A stretch of 64,000 nucleotides of DNA from Sphingobium indicum B90A (GTDB lineage: Bacteria; Pseudomonadota; Alphaproteobacteria; Sphingomonadales; Sphingomonadaceae), in assembly GCF_000264945.2 (NCBI RefSeq), contig NZ_CP013070.1, positions 1,426,001-1,490,000 of the forward strand, given 5' to 3'. Below, piece by piece: positions 15,916-27,257 of this stretch. The translations under genes were made by a program, and so were the position numbers. Numbering within the stretch: the stretch's first letter is position 1; the number at the start of each line of letters is the position of its first letter. The notes below the pieces were generated by a model, which saw only the letters and a program-made list of their open reading frames with translations, ran no database searches and was not told the origin of the DNA.

Positions 15916-16972
15916 ACTGACCTTGTCCGAACGGCTCGCCCGCCAGATCGAGGCGGGCGGCCCCATCTCCGTCGCCCATTATATGGCGGAGGCGAACCAG
16001 CATTATTACGGCACCCGCGACCCGATGGGCGCGGCGGGCGACTTCACCACCGCGCCCGAAATCAGCCAGATGTTCGGCGAACTGATCGGCCTCTGCCTGG
16101 CGGACATATGGATGCGGTCCGGCAGCCGCCCGGCGGCCCATTATGTGGAGCTTGGCCCCGGCCGCGGCACGCTGGCGTCCGACGCGCTGCGCGCCATGGC
16201 CAGCGTCACCTTCCACCCCCGCGTCCATTTCGTGGAAACCAGCCCCAGCCTGCGCGAACGGCAGGGGGCGCTCATCCCCAATGTCGCGCATCATGATTCC
16301 GTGTCCAGCCTGCCCGAACAGGGACCGCTGCTGGTCGTCGCCAATGAATTTTTCGACGCGCTTCCCGTCCGGCAGCTTGTCCGCGTCGGCAGCGAATGGC
16401 GCGAGCGAGTCGTCGTCCGCCCCGATCCGGACCAGCCCGACCGTTTCGCCCCCATGGCCGGATACCGCCGCGTCGAATCCGGCATCCCCGCCATGGCCGC
16501 CGACGCCCCGGAAGGCGCGATCCTGGAAATGCCCCTCGCAGGATCGGCCATCGCGCTGGAACTGGCGCACCGAATCGCGAAGCAGGGCGGCGCCGCCATC
16601 GTCATCGACTATGGCTATGAAGGCCCGGCGACCGGCGACACGCTCCAGGCGGTCAGGGCGCATCGCTATGCCGATCCCTTCCTGGAACCGGGCGAGAGCG
16701 ACCTCACCACCCATGTCGATTTCACCATGATCGGCAATATGGCGCGGCAGGCCGGGCTGCGCGTGACGCGGACGGTCGGCCAGGGCGCCTTCCTGCGCCA
16801 GCTCGGCATCGACGCCCGCGCCGATCAACTCAGCAGGACCACGCCCGCCCGCGCAGAGGAGGTGGAGGCCGCCCGCCGCCGCCTGACCGACGACGACGCG
16901 ATGGGAACGCTGTTCAAGGCGATGGCCTGGGTCCATCCCGACTGGGCCGACCCTGCGGGGTTCGAGGGTTGA
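15905..16972 (+). CDS. MidA/NDUFAF7-family SAM-dependent methyltransferase
   Basis: A 355-residue class I methyltransferase. In mitochondria the NDUFAF7/MidA family methylates an arginine of a complex I subunit during assembly; the bacterial target is not established. Diagnostic runs are [20 protein letters not shown], the SAM-binding [35 protein letters not shown], and [26 protein letters not shown]. It begins with GTG inside the end of lgt (11-base overlap), implying cotranscription. It converges with gmk seven bases downstream. Confidence 0.9.
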   Translation: MSVELTLSERLARQIEAGGPISVAHYMAEANQHYYGTRDPMGAAGDFTTAPEISQMFGELIGLCLADIWMRSGSRPAAHYVELGPGRGTLASDALRAMASVTFHPRVHFVETSPSLRERQGALIPNVAHHDSVSSLPEQGPLLVVANEFFDALPVRQLVRVGSEWRERVVVRPDPDQPDRFAPMAGYRRVESGIPAMAADAPEGAILEMPLAGSAIALELAHRIAKQGGAAIVIDYGYEGPATGDTLQAVRAHRYADPFLEPGESDLTTHVDFTMIGNMARQAGLRVTRTVGQGAFLRQLGIDARADQLSRTTPARAEEVEAARRRLTDDDAMGTLFKAMAWVHPDWADPAGFEG

Positions 16973-16979
16973 AAGACCC

Positions 16980-17645
16980 TCAATCCTCCTGATGATAGCG
17001 GCTGAGCCTGCGGATGAAGCCGATCAGCCCGGTCTGGCGGCTGCGCTTCATGCGTTCGGCATGCAGGATGGTCTGGACCCGCTGGAAGCAATCCTCCGCA
17101 TCGACATTGCACAGCACATAATCATAGCCGTCCCAATGCGCGATCTCTCCGGCGGCGCGGGCCATGCGGCCCTCGATCACCTCATTGCTGTCCGTCGCCC
17201 GGCCCCGCAAACGCCGCTCCAGTTCCTCCATCGACGGCGGCAGGATGAAGATGCGCACGACATCGCCGCCCGCAATCTGGTGCAACTGCTGCGCGCCCTG
17301 CCAGTCGATGTCGAACAGCACGTCCCGCCCCGACTTCAGCATCGCCTCCACCGGCGCCCGAGGCGTGCCGTAACGCTGGCCAAAGACATGCGCCCATTCC
17401 AGGAATTCATGATCGGCGATCATCCGCCGGAATTCCTCCAGATCGACGAAATGATAATCCTTGCCGTCGACCTCGCCCGGCCGCATCGGCCGCGTCGTCG
17501 CGGACACCGACATCGCCAGATCCGGTTCGGCGGCGAGCAATTTGCGCGCAATGGTGGATTTGCCGGCGCCCGAAGGCGAGGAAAGAACGAACAGGACGCC
17601 GCGGCGCTTGAAATCGGGCGTCTCGATGGGAATGCTGTCGGCCAT
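16980..17645 (-). CDS. gmk: Guanylate kinase
   Basis: Phosphorylates GMP (and dGMP) to GDP with ATP, essential for GTP supply. The P-loop SSPSGAGKST lies near residues 22-31, followed by SVSATTRPMRPGEVDGKDYHFV (GMP-binding region), the DIDWQGAQQL lid segment and ILPPSMEELERRLRGR. The length of 221 residues is slightly longer than the E. coli enzyme at both ends. An in-frame ATG at 17663 would add six residues; neither start has a strong ribosome site. The neighbouring hypothetical gene is 52 bases away in the same direction. Confidence 0.96.
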   Translation of the reverse strand: MADSIPIETPDFKRRGVLFVLSSPSGAGKSTIARKLLAAEPDLAMSVSATTRPMRPGEVDGKDYHFVDLEEFRRMIADHEFLEWAHVFGQRYGTPRAPVEAMLKSGRDVLFDIDWQGAQQLHQIAGGDVVRIFILPPSMEELERRLRGRATDSNEVIEGRMARAAGEIAHWDGYDYVLCNVDAEDCFQRVQTILHAERMKRSRQTGLIGFIRRLSRYHQED

Positions 17646-17697
17646 GGCCGCTAGTGCCGCCATGGACGCGATTTGGCAAGGGGGGACTATCGCGCCG

Positions 17698-18039
17698 TCA
17701 ACGCTTGCGGGCCTTGCGCGCCTCCTCGATCAGGATCGGCGGCGCGCTGCCGTCGGGCAGCGCCTTGGTGGTGCGCTTGCGGTCCGCCTCGCGCTTCGCC
17801 TCATAGACCTTGCCGGCCATGTAGGCGCCCGTCACGAACAGCGCGCCGACCGGATGGCGCATGATGAGCCGCTTTGCGCCCATGCCCGCGATCAGGCCGA
17901 TAACGCCCTTCTTGCCCGTGTCCGCCGCGACCCGCGCCGCGACGACCGTCGCCCCGACACGCGCCGCCTTCCTGAGCAGCCCGGCCTTGCGGGGCGGGCG
18001 AACGGCGATCAGCGGTTTATCGGGCGATGTCTTGCTCAT
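17698..18039 (-). CDS. Small hypothetical basic protein with one hydrophobic region
   Basis: A 113-residue Lys/Arg-rich protein with no family I recognise. The central part (GVIGLIAGMGAKRLIMRHPVGALFVTGAYMAG, about residues 46-77) is moderately hydrophobic and may associate with the membrane, flanked by strongly basic ends. It sits between gmk and fumC in the same direction, and such small proteins of this composition are common in sphingomonads. Coding is supported by codon-biased third positions and a clear ATG. Confidence 0.68.
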   Translation of the reverse strand: MSKTSPDKPLIAVRPPRKAGLLRKAARVGATVVAARVAADTGKKGVIGLIAGMGAKRLIMRHPVGALFVTGAYMAGKVYEAKREADRKRTTKALPDGSAPPILIEEARKARKR

Positions 18040-18088
18040 AAGGCGTCAATGTATCGCAGCCTGCCCGGTTCCGCCATGTTGATCTGGA

Positions 18089-19474
<1,386 letters not shown>

Positions 19475-19541
19475 GTCGGGCACTCCCTGAAATGGCCGGA
19501 GTGCCGCCAATCTGGGGACGCCCGGTCCCCGATACCAGAGC

Positions 19542-20018
19542 CTATTTCTTCTTGCCGAAATCCACGGTCACGACATTGGAGCCGTCCTCGGTCATGACCT
19601 GCGGCGCGTCGTTTTCCGCCTCCTCATGCGGTTCGGGCGCGATGTCGGCCTGCGCCTGGAACTGGAGGGCGAAATTGACCGCCGGATCGACGAAGGCGGT
19701 GATCGCGGCGAAGGGAATATGCAGATGCGCCGCCACCTGGTTGAAGGTCAGGCTGACCCCGAAGGCGTCGTCGCTGACCTTCAGATCCCAGAATTTGTTC
19801 TGGAGCACGATGGTCATCTCGTCCGGGAAGCGTTCGACCAGATGGCGCGGAATATCGACTCCGGCGGCCTGGGTCTTGAAGGTGATGTAGAAATGATGCG
19901 CGCCGGGAAGCCCGCCGGAACGCTCGATTTCGCCCAATACGCGGCCGACCACGGCGCGCAGGGCCTCCTGCACGATTTCGTCATAGGGAATCAGGCTGTC
20001 GGGCAGGTCTTCGCTCAT
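19542..20018 (-). CDS. sspB: SspB-family ClpXP adaptor
   Basis: Adaptor that tethers ssrA-tagged and selected native proteins to the ClpXP protease. The 158-residue protein has the alphaproteobacterial SspB fold: [55 protein letters not shown] and [32 protein letters not shown]. An acidic linker is followed by the short C-terminal [11 protein letters not shown], the usual ClpX-binding tail. In Caulobacter-type cell cycles ClpXP also degrades CtrA, encoded about 8 kb away. The ATG at 20018 is chosen over an upstream ATG that adds 21 unrelated residues. Confidence 0.92.
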   Translation of the reverse strand: MSEDLPDSLIPYDEIVQEALRAVVGRVLGEIERSGGLPGAHHFYITFKTQAAGVDIPRHLVERFPDEMTIVLQNKFWDLKVSDDAFGVSLTFNQVAAHLHIPFAAITAFVDPAVNFALQFQAQADIAPEPHEEAENDAPQVMTEDGSNVVTVDFGKKK

Positions 20019-20116
20019 GCGCCAATGTCCTAACGGCGCGGCGGCGCGGGTCAAGTGCGCGCCACAGATTGCCGGGCACATTGCAACAGCCGCACAGTTC
20101 GCTATAGGGCGCAGCC

Positions 20117-20704
20117 ATGCGCACGGCCGACATTCACCGCAACACTGCGGAAACGCAGATCGACGTGACCGTCAATCTCGACGGCACCGGCATCTATACC
20201 GTTTCGACGGGCATCGGTTTTTTCGATCATATGATCGAACAACTGTCCCGCCATTCGCTGATCGACATGGACGTGAAGACGGTCGGCGACCTGCATGTCG
20301 ACCAGCATCACACGACGGAGGACACCGCCATCGCCATCGGCGAGGCGGTGGCCAAGGCGCTGGGCGACAAGCGCGGCATATCCCGCTACGGCAGCGTCTA
20401 TTCCCCGATGGACGAGACGCTGACCCGCGTGTCGCTGGACATTTCCGGGCGTCCCTGGCTGGTGTTCAAGGCGGATTTCACCGTGCAGCGCATCGGCGAA
20501 TGGGACGCGGAGATGGTGGAGCATTTCTTCCACAGCTTCGCCCAGGCCGCCGGGATCACGCTGCACATCGAAAATCTCTACGGCAGCAACAATCACCATA
20601 TCGTCGAAAGCTGCTTCAAGGGCCTGGCCCGCGCCTTGCGGCAGGCGGTGGAGATCGATCCGCGCAAGGCCGACGCCATTCCGTCGACCAAGGGGATATT
20701 GTGA
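20117..20704 (+). CDS. hisB: Imidazoleglycerol-phosphate dehydratase
   Basis: Sixth step of histidine biosynthesis: dehydrates imidazole glycerol phosphate to imidazole acetol phosphate using two Mn ions. The 195-residue monofunctional form shows the duplicated metal motifs: [52 protein letters not shown] and [20 protein letters not shown]. It opens the histidine cluster and overlaps hisH by GTGA. Confidence 0.97.
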   Translation: MRTADIHRNTAETQIDVTVNLDGTGIYTVSTGIGFFDHMIEQLSRHSLIDMDVKTVGDLHVDQHHTTEDTAIAIGEAVAKALGDKRGISRYGSVYSPMDETLTRVSLDISGRPWLVFKADFTVQRIGEWDAEMVEHFFHSFAQAAGITLHIENLYGSNNHHIVESCFKGLARALRQAVEIDPRKADAIPSTKGIL

Positions 20705-21318
20705 CGACGCTTGCCCTGATCGATTACGGCGCGGGCAACCTTCATTCGGTGCATAACGCCCTGCGCAAGGCGGGCGCGACGGACGCCGTCATCACCGCCG
20801 ACGCCGATGTCGTGGCGAGGGCCGACCGGATCGTATTGCCCGGCGTCGGCGCCTTCCGCGCCTGCCGCGACGCGCTGGTCGCCATCCCCGGCATGGTGGA
20901 GGCGATGAATGAAGCCGTGCACCAACGCGGCGCGCCCTTCCTGGGCGTGTGCGTGGGCATGCAGTTGCTGGCCGATGCGGGGGAGGAATTCGGGCGGCAT
21001 GAGGGGCTGGGCTGGATCGGCGGCACCGTGCGCCTGATCGAGCCGCAAGACCCGGCGGTCAAGGTGCCGCATATGGGCTGGAACGACGTGACCCTGCGCG
21101 GCGCGCCGCCGCTACTGGAAACGGGCGAGGCCTATTTCCTGCACAGCTATCATTTCGACGCGGCCGACCAGGCCGATGTCGCCGCCGTCACCGATCATGG
21201 CGGGCCGCTGGTCGCCGCGGTCGCGCGCGACACGATCATCGGCTGCCAGTTTCACCCGGAAAAGAGCCAGAATTACGGCCTTTCCTTCCTGTCCCGCTTT
21301 CTGGAATGGCGTCCATGA
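20701..21318 (+). CDS. hisH: Imidazole glycerol phosphate synthase, glutaminase subunit
   Basis: Class I glutamine amidotransferase that feeds ammonia to HisF. The 205-residue protein starts [14 protein letters not shown] and has the oxyanion strand LPGVGAF, the nucleophile elbow GVCVGMQLL (Cys), and the His/Glu dyad in [12 protein letters not shown]. The GTG at 20701 overlaps the hisB stop and has AAGGGGA upstream. An insertion-like inverted repeat separates it from hisA. Confidence 0.96.
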   Translation: MTTLALIDYGAGNLHSVHNALRKAGATDAVITADADVVARADRIVLPGVGAFRACRDALVAIPGMVEAMNEAVHQRGAPFLGVCVGMQLLADAGEEFGRHEGLGWIGGTVRLIEPQDPAVKVPHMGWNDVTLRGAPPLLETGEAYFLHSYHFDAADQADVAAVTDHGGPLVAAVARDTIIGCQFHPEKSQNYGLSFLSRFLEWRP

Positions 21319-21332
21319 GCCTGCCCTTCCCC

Positions 21333-21401
21333 CCGTTCGTGTCGAGCGAAGTCAAGACATGGGGCGTGCAACAAATTCTCGACTTCGCTCGAACCGAACG
21401 G
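21333..21401. repeat. REP-like inverted repeat between hisH and hisA
   Basis: CCGTTCGTGTCGAGCGAAGT(C) at 21333-21353 and GACTTCGCTCGAACCGAACG(G) at 21381-21401 are complementary at 19 of 21 positions around a 27-base loop. It fills nearly the whole 91-base gap in the his operon. Transcription through it would form a strong hairpin, which could stabilise or attenuate the message. Confidence 0.75.
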
Positions 21402-21409
21402 ATGTTGAA

Positions 21410-22147
21410 ATGAGCCTCATCGTTTTTCCCGCCATCGACCTCAAGGGCGGCCAGGTCGTCCGCCTGGCGGAGGGCGACATGAACCGCGCTACCGTCTATG
21501 GCGACAATCCCGCCGCGCAGGCGATATTGTTCGCGGAAGCGGGCGCGCAGCACCTGCATGTGGTCGATCTGGACGGCAGCTTCGCGGGTCGCGCCGTCAA
21601 CGCCGAAGCGGTCGAAGCCATTGTCGAAGCCTTCCCCGGCCATGTGCAACTGGGCGGCGGCATCCGCAACCGGGAGGCGGTGGAACGCTGGTTCGACCTG
21701 GGCGTATCGCGCATCGTGATCGGCACGGCGGCGCTCAAAGACCCGGATTTCGTCAAGGCGGCGGCGCGGGACTTCCCCGGCGGCATCGTCGTGGCGGTGG
21801 ATGCGCGGGACGGCTTCGTCGCGACCGACGGCTGGGCGGAGAAGTCCGACATGCCGGTGGTCGACCTTGCCCGGCGGTTCGAGGATGCGGGGGTGGCCAG
21901 CCTGCTCTTCACCGACGTGGGCCGCGACGGCCTGCTCAAGGGCTGCAATATCGACGCGACCGTCGATCTGGCGCGGGCCACGAACATTCCCGTGATCGCC
22001 AGCGGCGGCGTCGCGGGCATCGCGGACATCCGCATCCTCAGCCTGCATGCCGATGAAGGCATCGAAGGCGTGATCACCGGCCGGGCGCTCTATGACGGGC
22101 GGCTGGACCTGAAGACCGCGCTGGCCGTGGCGCAGGCGGCGGCGTGA
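21410..22147 (+). CDS. hisA: ProFAR isomerase (phosphoribosylformimino-AICAR-P isomerase)
   Basis: TIM-barrel isomerase of histidine biosynthesis. The 245-residue protein has the N-terminal Asp in [15 protein letters not shown], the half-barrel phosphate motif VQLGGGIRN, the second catalytic Asp in [11 protein letters not shown], and the C-terminal phosphate site [12 protein letters not shown]. The sequence is homologous to HisF, encoded immediately downstream with a one-base gap. The ATG at 21410 closely follows the upstream inverted repeat. Confidence 0.96.
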   Translation: MSLIVFPAIDLKGGQVVRLAEGDMNRATVYGDNPAAQAILFAEAGAQHLHVVDLDGSFAGRAVNAEAVEAIVEAFPGHVQLGGGIRNREAVERWFDLGVSRIVIGTAALKDPDFVKAAARDFPGGIVVAVDARDGFVATDGWAEKSDMPVVDLARRFEDAGVASLLFTDVGRDGLLKGCNIDATVDLARATNIPVIASGGVAGIADIRILSLHADEGIEGVITGRALYDGRLDLKTALAVAQAAA

Positions 22148-22148
22148 C

Positions 22149-22913
22149 ATGACCGTCCGCACCCGCGTCATCCCCTGCCTCGACGTCGCCAATGGCCGGG
22201 TGGTCAAGGGCGTGAACTTCATCGACCTGCGCGACGCGGGCGATCCGGTCGAGCAGGCCAAGGTCTATGATGCGGCGGGCGCGGACGAGCTCTGCTTCCT
22301 CGACATCACCGCCACCCATGAGGCGCGGGGCACCATATTGGACGTGGTGCGGCGCACCGCCGAAGTCTGCTTCATGCCCGTAACGGTCGGCGGCGGGGTG
22401 CGCAGTCCCGAAGATGCGCGGGCGCTGCTGCTCGCGGGCGCGGACAAGGTGGCCGTGAACAGCGCCGCCGTCGCCCGGCCGGAAGTGGTGGCCGACATCG
22501 CCGACCGCTTCGGCAGCCAGTGCGTCGTCGGCTCCGTCGATGCCCGGCGGGTAGCGGAAGGCCGCTGGGAAATCTTCACCCATGGCGGGCGCAAACCCAC
22601 CGGCATCGACGCGCTGGACCATGCCGTCAGGCTGGCGGAACTGGGCGCTGGCGAACTGCTCGTCACTTCCATGGACGGCGACGGGACCAAGGCGGGCTAT
22701 GACCTTGCCCTCACCCGCGCCATTGCCGATGCGGTTTCGGTCCCGGTGATCGCCAGCGGCGGCGTCGGCACGCTGGACCATCTGGTCCAGGGCGTGGTGG
22801 AGGGGCATGCCAGCGCGGTGCTGGCGGCCTCCATATTTCATTTCGGTCAACATAGCATTGCTGAAGCGCATCAGGCGCTTGCCGCCGCTGGCATAGCGGT
22901 GCGGGCCGCCTGA
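22149..22913 (+). CDS. hisF: Imidazole glycerol phosphate synthase, cyclase subunit
   Basis: TIM-barrel cyclase/lyase that combines HisH-derived ammonia with PRFAR to give imidazole glycerol phosphate and AICAR. The 254-residue protein shows [19 protein letters not shown] (catalytic Asp), [33 protein letters not shown] (second catalytic Asp) and [13 protein letters not shown]. It follows hisA at one base. A weak ACCGAC/GTCGGT hairpin with a T-rich flank follows the stop. Confidence 0.97.
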   Translation: MTVRTRVIPCLDVANGRVVKGVNFIDLRDAGDPVEQAKVYDAAGADELCFLDITATHEARGTILDVVRRTAEVCFMPVTVGGGVRSPEDARALLLAGADKVAVNSAAVARPEVVADIADRFGSQCVVGSVDARRVAEGRWEIFTHGGRKPTGIDALDHAVRLAELGAGELLVTSMDGDGTKAGYDLALTRAIADAVSVPVIASGGVGTLDHLVQGVVEGHASAVLAASIFHFGQHSIAEAHQALAAAGIAVRAA

Positions 22914-23076
22914 CCGACCGCATTCCGCCGAAAAAGCGTCGGTTTCCTTTACATTAACCAATGACGGCAGGCCTGCGTTAACCATTGCGCCCCCCTTCCG
23001 CCTCCATTTGGCGGAACTGGCACGGCGCCTGCACCTCTTCCCTCACCTGACTCAAATCAACAGCGGGGTGAAGACG

Positions 23077-23313
23077 ATGAATGTGAACAAGCTGTTTCTG
23101 GCCGCTGGCGTGGCCGCTCTGATGGGCGCGGCGGCTCCGGCGGAAGCGACCTGGTGCTGGGGCAAGAAGTGCGGCGGCTCCAGCAGCTCGGGCGGTTCCT
23201 CGTCCGGCGGCACGCCGACGCCGGTGCCCGAACCGGAGCAGATGGCGCTGTTCGGCCTGGGCGCAGCGGTGCTGGGCGCGCGGGTTTTCGTCGCCCGCCG
23301 CAAGCGCAAGTAA
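23077..23313 (+). CDS. Small PEP-CTERM sorting-domain protein
   Basis: A 78-residue exported protein. The signal peptide (MNVNKLFLAAGVAALMGAAAPAEA) leaves a mature region of about 30 residues rich in Ser and Gly with two Cys (WCWGKKCGG). The C-terminus is a PEP-CTERM tripartite signal: VPEPEQ, a hydrophobic stretch ALFGLGAAVLGARVFVA, and a basic tail RRKRK. Such proteins are cleaved and sorted by exosortase; an XrtA gene lies at 61825-63345. The gene interrupts the histidine cluster between hisF and hisE. Its mature part is too short to suggest a function. Confidence 0.88.
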   Translation: MNVNKLFLAAGVAALMGAAAPAEATWCWGKKCGGSSSSGGSSSGGTPTPVPEPEQMALFGLGAAVLGARVFVARRKRK

Positions 23314-23355
23314 GTTTTCGTTTGACGGTTTGCGCGCGCGGCGCTTGATGGCGCC

Positions 23356-23676
23356 ATGCGCGCGACCCTTTTCGACCTTGAACGAACCATCCGCCAGCGG
23401 CGGGATGCCGATCCCGGCCAATCCTATGTGGCGAAGCTGACCGCCAAGGGGCGGGCCAAGATCGCGCAGAAAGTCGGCGAAGAGGCCGTGGAGACGGTGA
23501 TCGCCGCCATGGCTTCCGACCGGCAGGGCGCGATCGGGGAAAGCGCGGACCTGCTGTTCCACCTGCTGGTGCTGCTGGCCGACCTCGACATCTCGCTGGA
23601 CGACGTGCTGGACGAACTCGACCGGCGCGAAGGCGTGTCGGGCATATCGGAAAAGGCCTCCCGCAAGGGCGATTGA
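23356..23676 (+). CDS. hisE: Phosphoribosyl-ATP pyrophosphatase
   Basis: Second step of histidine biosynthesis: hydrolyses PR-ATP to PR-AMP with release of pyrophosphate. The 106-residue all-alpha MazG-like enzyme has SYVAKLTAKGRAKIAQKVGEEAVETVIAA, carrying the metal-binding Glu cluster, and ESADLLFHLLVLLADLDISLDDV. It is 42 bases after the PEP-CTERM gene, in the his direction. Confidence 0.95.
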   Translation: MRATLFDLERTIRQRRDADPGQSYVAKLTAKGRAKIAQKVGEEAVETVIAAMASDRQGAIGESADLLFHLLVLLADLDISLDDVLDELDRREGVSGISEKASRKGD

Positions 23677-23753
23677 GCGCCCTTCCCGGAAAGATATTGC
23701 CGTTCCGGCGTTTGTCCGTCAGCCTCTCGACCGTTGAGAGGACAGGAGGGCAT

Positions 23754-24335
23754 ATGTTCAAGACCCTGTTGGGCGGCTTGATCGGCGGCGTCGCCATGTA
23801 TCTCGTCGGCTTCATCTTCTGGGGGACGCCGCTGAGCGCCCTCGCCTTTAACCGCGCCGAATCCGCCGCCGGCAGCAATTTGCAGGCGGCCCTGGCGCAG
23901 GCGCTGACGCCGTCGGGCACCGGCGTCTATGTGATTCCCGACCCGGCGACCGCGCAGGGCACCATCCTCTACGGCAAGGGGCCTGTCGCGACGGTCTTCT
24001 ACAACAACAGCGGATTTCCGGTGACCGATGCCGGGGCGCTGATCGGCGGGCTGATCCTGGCGCTGGTCGTCGGCATCGTCATCGCGCTGATGCTGCGGTT
24101 GGCGAGCGGCGATCTGGGCGGCCGGGCGAGAGCGACGGTCCTGTTCGCGCTCGCGGCCGTGCTGTGGCTGCATGTAGGGCAAGCCGTGTTCAATCATGCG
24201 CCCTGGGGCTATATCCTTTATCTGGCCTTCAGCGATTTCGCGGCGCTGGTCGCGGCGGGATTGGTCGCGGCAAAAATCATGGAGAGCAGGCAGGCCGCCG
24301 GTTCCGACGCGACGGGGGAGGCGACGCTGCATTGA
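23754..24335 (+). CDS. Hypothetical integral membrane protein
   Basis: A 193-residue protein with a hydrophobic N-terminus (LLGGLIGGVAMYLVGFIFWG). A soluble loop of about 70 residues follows (containing TGVYVIPDPATAQGTILYGKGPVATVFYNNSG), then three further membrane segments (GALIGGLILALVVGIVIALML, TVLFALAAVLWLHVG, and YILYLAFSDFAALVAAGLVAA). I do not recognise the family with confidence. An ideal AGGAGGG lies six bases before the ATG at 23754, which decides the start. The gene is downstream of hisE and may be cotranscribed. Confidence 0.72.
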   Translation: MFKTLLGGLIGGVAMYLVGFIFWGTPLSALAFNRAESAAGSNLQAALAQALTPSGTGVYVIPDPATAQGTILYGKGPVATVFYNNSGFPVTDAGALIGGLILALVVGIVIALMLRLASGDLGGRARATVLFALAAVLWLHVGQAVFNHAPWGYILYLAFSDFAALVAAGLVAAKIMESRQAAGSDATGEATLH

Positions 24336-24395
24336 GCGCGGATGGGGGTTTGCCGACCTTCTGTTTTCCTTGAAGCATAGCGCGCTCGACGGCAG

Positions 24396-25301
24396 CTATC
24401 GGCCATCGCCCGCCTCTTCCGCCAGCCGGATCATGCAGTCGGCATGCCGCCGGGCGATGGCCATGCGGTCTTCGCCATAGCCGCCGCCCATGGTGCTGGC
24501 GAGCGGAATGCCCCGGCGGCGCGCGGCGCGCATCACGGCGCGGTCCCGGCGGTCCAGGCCGGCATCGCTCAGCGCCAGACGGCCGAGGCGGTCCCCTTCA
24601 TGCGGATCGACCCCGGCCTGGTAGAGGATCAGGTCGGGCCGGAAATCGTCGAGCACGGGCGGCATGACCTTCATAAGGGCATCCATATAGGCTTCGTCGC
24701 CCGTGCCGTCGGGCAGGCCTATGTCAAGCGTCGAGCGGGCCTTGCGCACGGGAAAGTTGCGGTCCGCATGGATAGACAGGGTGAATATGTCCCCTCGCCC
24801 GCCGGTCAGCACGGCCGTGCTGACCCCCTGATGCACGTCGAGGTCGAGGATCAATATCCGCCGCGCGTCCCCCTCCGCGATCAGCCGGTTCGCGGCGATG
24901 GCCAGGTCGTTGAACACGCAATATCCCGCGCCGCTGCCGGGCAGCGCATGATGGCTGCCGCCCGCCGCATTGGCCGCATAGCCATGGCGCATGGCGAGCC
25001 GCGCCGCCAGCCATGTGCCGCCGGGCGACAGCATGGAACGGCGCGCCACCCGCGCCGTCACCGGAAAGCCGATGCGCCTTTCCTTTTCCGGCGGCACGGC
25101 CTGCGTCGCGACCTGCTCGACATAATCGGGGTCGTGGACCGCCTCTATCCAGGCGCGCGGCATGGGGGCGGGTTCATGCACGGTAAAGGGTGCCGCCGCC
25201 ATGGTCAGCGCCTCCATCACCAGCCCGTATTTGTCGAAGCGAAAGGAACTGCCCGCTGTTGCCGGAGAGACATAGGCCGGATGGTGAACGACGTGCAGCA
25301 T
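24396..25301 (-). CDS. Histone deacetylase/acetoin-utilisation family (class II HDAC-like) deacetylase
   Basis: Zinc-dependent deacetylase-fold protein of 301 residues. Family motifs are [24 protein letters not shown] (His-His charge relay and Phe-Asn-Asp), [12 protein letters not shown] (metal Asp and His), [14 protein letters not shown] and the C-terminal MGGGYG. Bacterial members deacetylate acetyl-CoA synthetase, acetylpolyamines or unknown substrates; this one cannot be assigned. Two consecutive ATG codons (25304 and 25301) follow GGAAAAG; the second has the better spacing. It is divergent from the L,D-transpeptidase gene with 58 bases between them. Confidence 0.88.
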   Translation of the reverse strand: MLHVVHHPAYVSPATAGSSFRFDKYGLVMEALTMAAAPFTVHEPAPMPRAWIEAVHDPDYVEQVATQAVPPEKERRIGFPVTARVARRSMLSPGGTWLAARLAMRHGYAANAAGGSHHALPGSGAGYCVFNDLAIAANRLIAEGDARRILILDLDVHQGVSTAVLTGGRGDIFTLSIHADRNFPVRKARSTLDIGLPDGTGDEAYMDALMKVMPPVLDDFRPDLILYQAGVDPHEGDRLGRLALSDAGLDRRDRAVMRAARRRGIPLASTMGGGYGEDRMAIARRHADCMIRLAEEAGDGR

Positions 25302-25359
25302 CATCTTTTCCGCTATCTTCGAGTTTGAACGATGCGGGCTTTGCGCTATCTGGTCCAGC

Positions 25360-26829
25360 ATGAACCGTCCTGAAATGATCCGTTTTTCCGTAATTTCCCT
25401 CCTGGCCGCCGTCGCGCTGCCCGCGGCGGCGCAGCCGCCCGCCGTCGCGCCGACCATGCCGGCGCCCTCGTCGCAGCCCCCCGCCCCGCAGGTCATCCTG
25501 CCCCCGGCCATCGTCACGCCGCCGCCCGTGCCGCTGCCGCAACCCTCGGCGGCGCAGGAAAAATGGCTGAACGAATGGCTGAAGGGTGGCGCGGTGCAGG
25601 GGCTGATGGCACGGGCCAGGGCGACCGGAGAACTGAAGGGCGACGCGCTTCTGTCCGCCGTGCTGGACCGGGCGAAGGCGCTCAGCACCGGGCGCGTGGA
25701 CACCGCCGATTTCCTGGAGATCTGGGCCTTGCGCCCGGCGCGGTTCGACCCCCGGCCCGGCCTTGCCAAGGCGATCGCCGAAGACAGGCTGCCGCAATGG
25801 GCGCTCAGCCTGACGCCGCCCTATGCGGGCTATGACGGGCTGCGCAAGGGCCTCGCCAATTATGAGCGGATTCGCGATGCGGGCGGCTGGCCGACGCTGA
25901 CGGCGCAATCCTCGCCCGATGTCGTGCGGGCGCGCATCGCCATAGAGGACAAGAGCGTCACGCCCGGCGAAAAGCTGGTCGACGTGCTGCAACGGGCGCA
26001 GCGGCGCTATGGCCTCAACCCCACCGGCCTGCTGGACGCCCGGACGCTCAGGGAACTGAACGTGCCGGTGGACGACCGCATCGCCGCGATCATGGCGAAT
26101 ATGGAACGCTGGCGCTGGATGCCGCGGCAATTGCCGGTCAACCGGGTACAGGTGAACATCGCCGCCGCCGTGCTGACCGTGTTCGAGGGGGACGAGCCGG
26201 TGACGTCGATGCGCGCCGTGACGGGCGCGCCCGACAATGCGACGCCGATGCTGGTTTCCAGCATCCATTCCATCGTGGTTAATCCGCCGTGGAACGTCCC
26301 CGCCTCCATCGCCAAGCGCGAATTATGGCCCAAGGGGCGCGCCGCGCTGATCCGTCAGGGCTACAAGATCGTCGGCACGCCGGAGACCGGGGAGCGCATC
26401 GTGCAGCCCGCCGGCCCCAACAGCGCGCTGGGCCGGTTGAAGTTCGACTTCAACAATCCCTTCGCCGTCTACCTGCACGACACCCCGTCGCGAGCGAAAT
26501 TCTCAAGCTATGACCGACTGGCGAGCCATGGCTGCATCCGCCTGGAAAAGCCCGTGCCGCTGGCGGAACTGATGGTGGCGAGCGATCCCGACCTTGCGGG
26601 CAAGATCCAGTCGCTGATCGACACCGGCAAGACCCAGCGCGTGTCGCTGCCGAAGGAAGTGGCGGTGTACCTGCTTTACTGGACCGCCTTTGCCGGCAAT
26701 AACGGCACGATGAACTTCCGTTCCGATCCCTATGGCTGGGACAAGCTGCTGGCGGCGAAGATCGAGGCGTCCAGCCGCCGCGTCGATCCGACCGCCGCGC
26801 CCGCCGCCACCATCGCATCCAAGGATTGA
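25360..26829 (+). CDS. L,D-transpeptidase (YcbB/LdtD-like)
   Basis: Periplasmic enzyme of 489 residues that would form 3-3 peptidoglycan cross-links. A signal peptide (to about residue 24) is followed by a Pro-rich linker, a scaffold domain, and a peptidoglycan-binding region ([28 protein letters not shown], about residues 208-235). The YkuD catalytic domain has [30 protein letters not shown] and [11 protein letters not shown] with Cys392 and His390. The architecture matches E. coli YcbB (LdtD). A lipoprotein gene begins five bases after the stop, so they are probably cotranscribed. Confidence 0.92.
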   Translation: MNRPEMIRFSVISLLAAVALPAAAQPPAVAPTMPAPSSQPPAPQVILPPAIVTPPPVPLPQPSAAQEKWLNEWLKGGAVQGLMARARATGELKGDALLSAVLDRAKALSTGRVDTADFLEIWALRPARFDPRPGLAKAIAEDRLPQWALSLTPPYAGYDGLRKGLANYERIRDAGGWPTLTAQSSPDVVRARIAIEDKSVTPGEKLVDVLQRAQRRYGLNPTGLLDARTLRELNVPVDDRIAAIMANMERWRWMPRQLPVNRVQVNIAAAVLTVFEGDEPVTSMRAVTGAPDNATPMLVSSIHSIVVNPPWNVPASIAKRELWPKGRAALIRQGYKIVGTPETGERIVQPAGPNSALGRLKFDFNNPFAVYLHDTPSRAKFSSYDRLASHGCIRLEKPVPLAELMVASDPDLAGKIQSLIDTGKTQRVSLPKEVAVYLLYWTAFAGNNGTMNFRSDPYGWDKLLAAKIEASSRRVDPTAAPAATIASKD

Positions 26830-26834
26830 TCTTC

Positions 26835-27119
26835 ATGCGCAAACTCGCCCTTTTCGCCCTTGCCGGCACGCTCGTCCTCGCCGCCTGCGGCAAGAAGGAG
26901 GAAGAGGCGCCCGTGACCAACAACCTGGTCGAACCGCCTGTCGAGAACGTCATCGAGGAAGAACCCGTGGCCCCGGCGCCGGAGCCGAGCAACAATGCCG
27001 CGCCGGAACCCGCCCCGCCGCCCAGCATTTCCGAACAGCAGCAGATAGAAGATGACGCCGCCGCGACCGGCATGACCGCGCGCCTGGGCGGCGACGAAGG
27101 CGCGAACGCCACCGAATAG
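26835..27119 (+). CDS. Small acidic lipoprotein
   Basis: A 94-residue predicted lipoprotein: signal MRKLALFALAGTLVLAAC with lipobox LAAC (Cys18), followed by a short KKEEE patch. The rest is a low-complexity Pro/Glu/Ala region (EEEPVAPAPEPSNNAAPEPAPPP) that looks disordered. No family is recognised. Its placement directly after an L,D-transpeptidase suggests an envelope role. Lgt for its lipidation is encoded at 15049-15915. Confidence 0.78.
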   Translation: MRKLALFALAGTLVLAACGKKEEEAPVTNNLVEPPVENVIEEEPVAPAPEPSNNAAPEPAPPPSISEQQQIEDDAAATGMTARLGGDEGANATE

Positions 27120-27142
27120 GCCCCCAGGCATCGGCCGCGGTC

Positions 27143-27176
27143 TCCCGCCCCGGAAAGGAGGCGGGACGACGGTTTT
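27143..27176 (+). terminator. Probable terminator hairpin after the lipoprotein gene
   Basis: TCCCGCC (27143-27149) pairs with GGCGGGA (27160-27166), followed after seven bases by TTTT. The gap between stem and T-tract makes this a moderate candidate. Confidence 0.45.
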
Positions 27177-27257
27177 CCGGCCATCATGGGGATGGACGGC
27201 GGCGGCGATCCGGCGGCGCCCTTGGACTGTCGCCGCTCCTTTGCTATATTGCGATTC

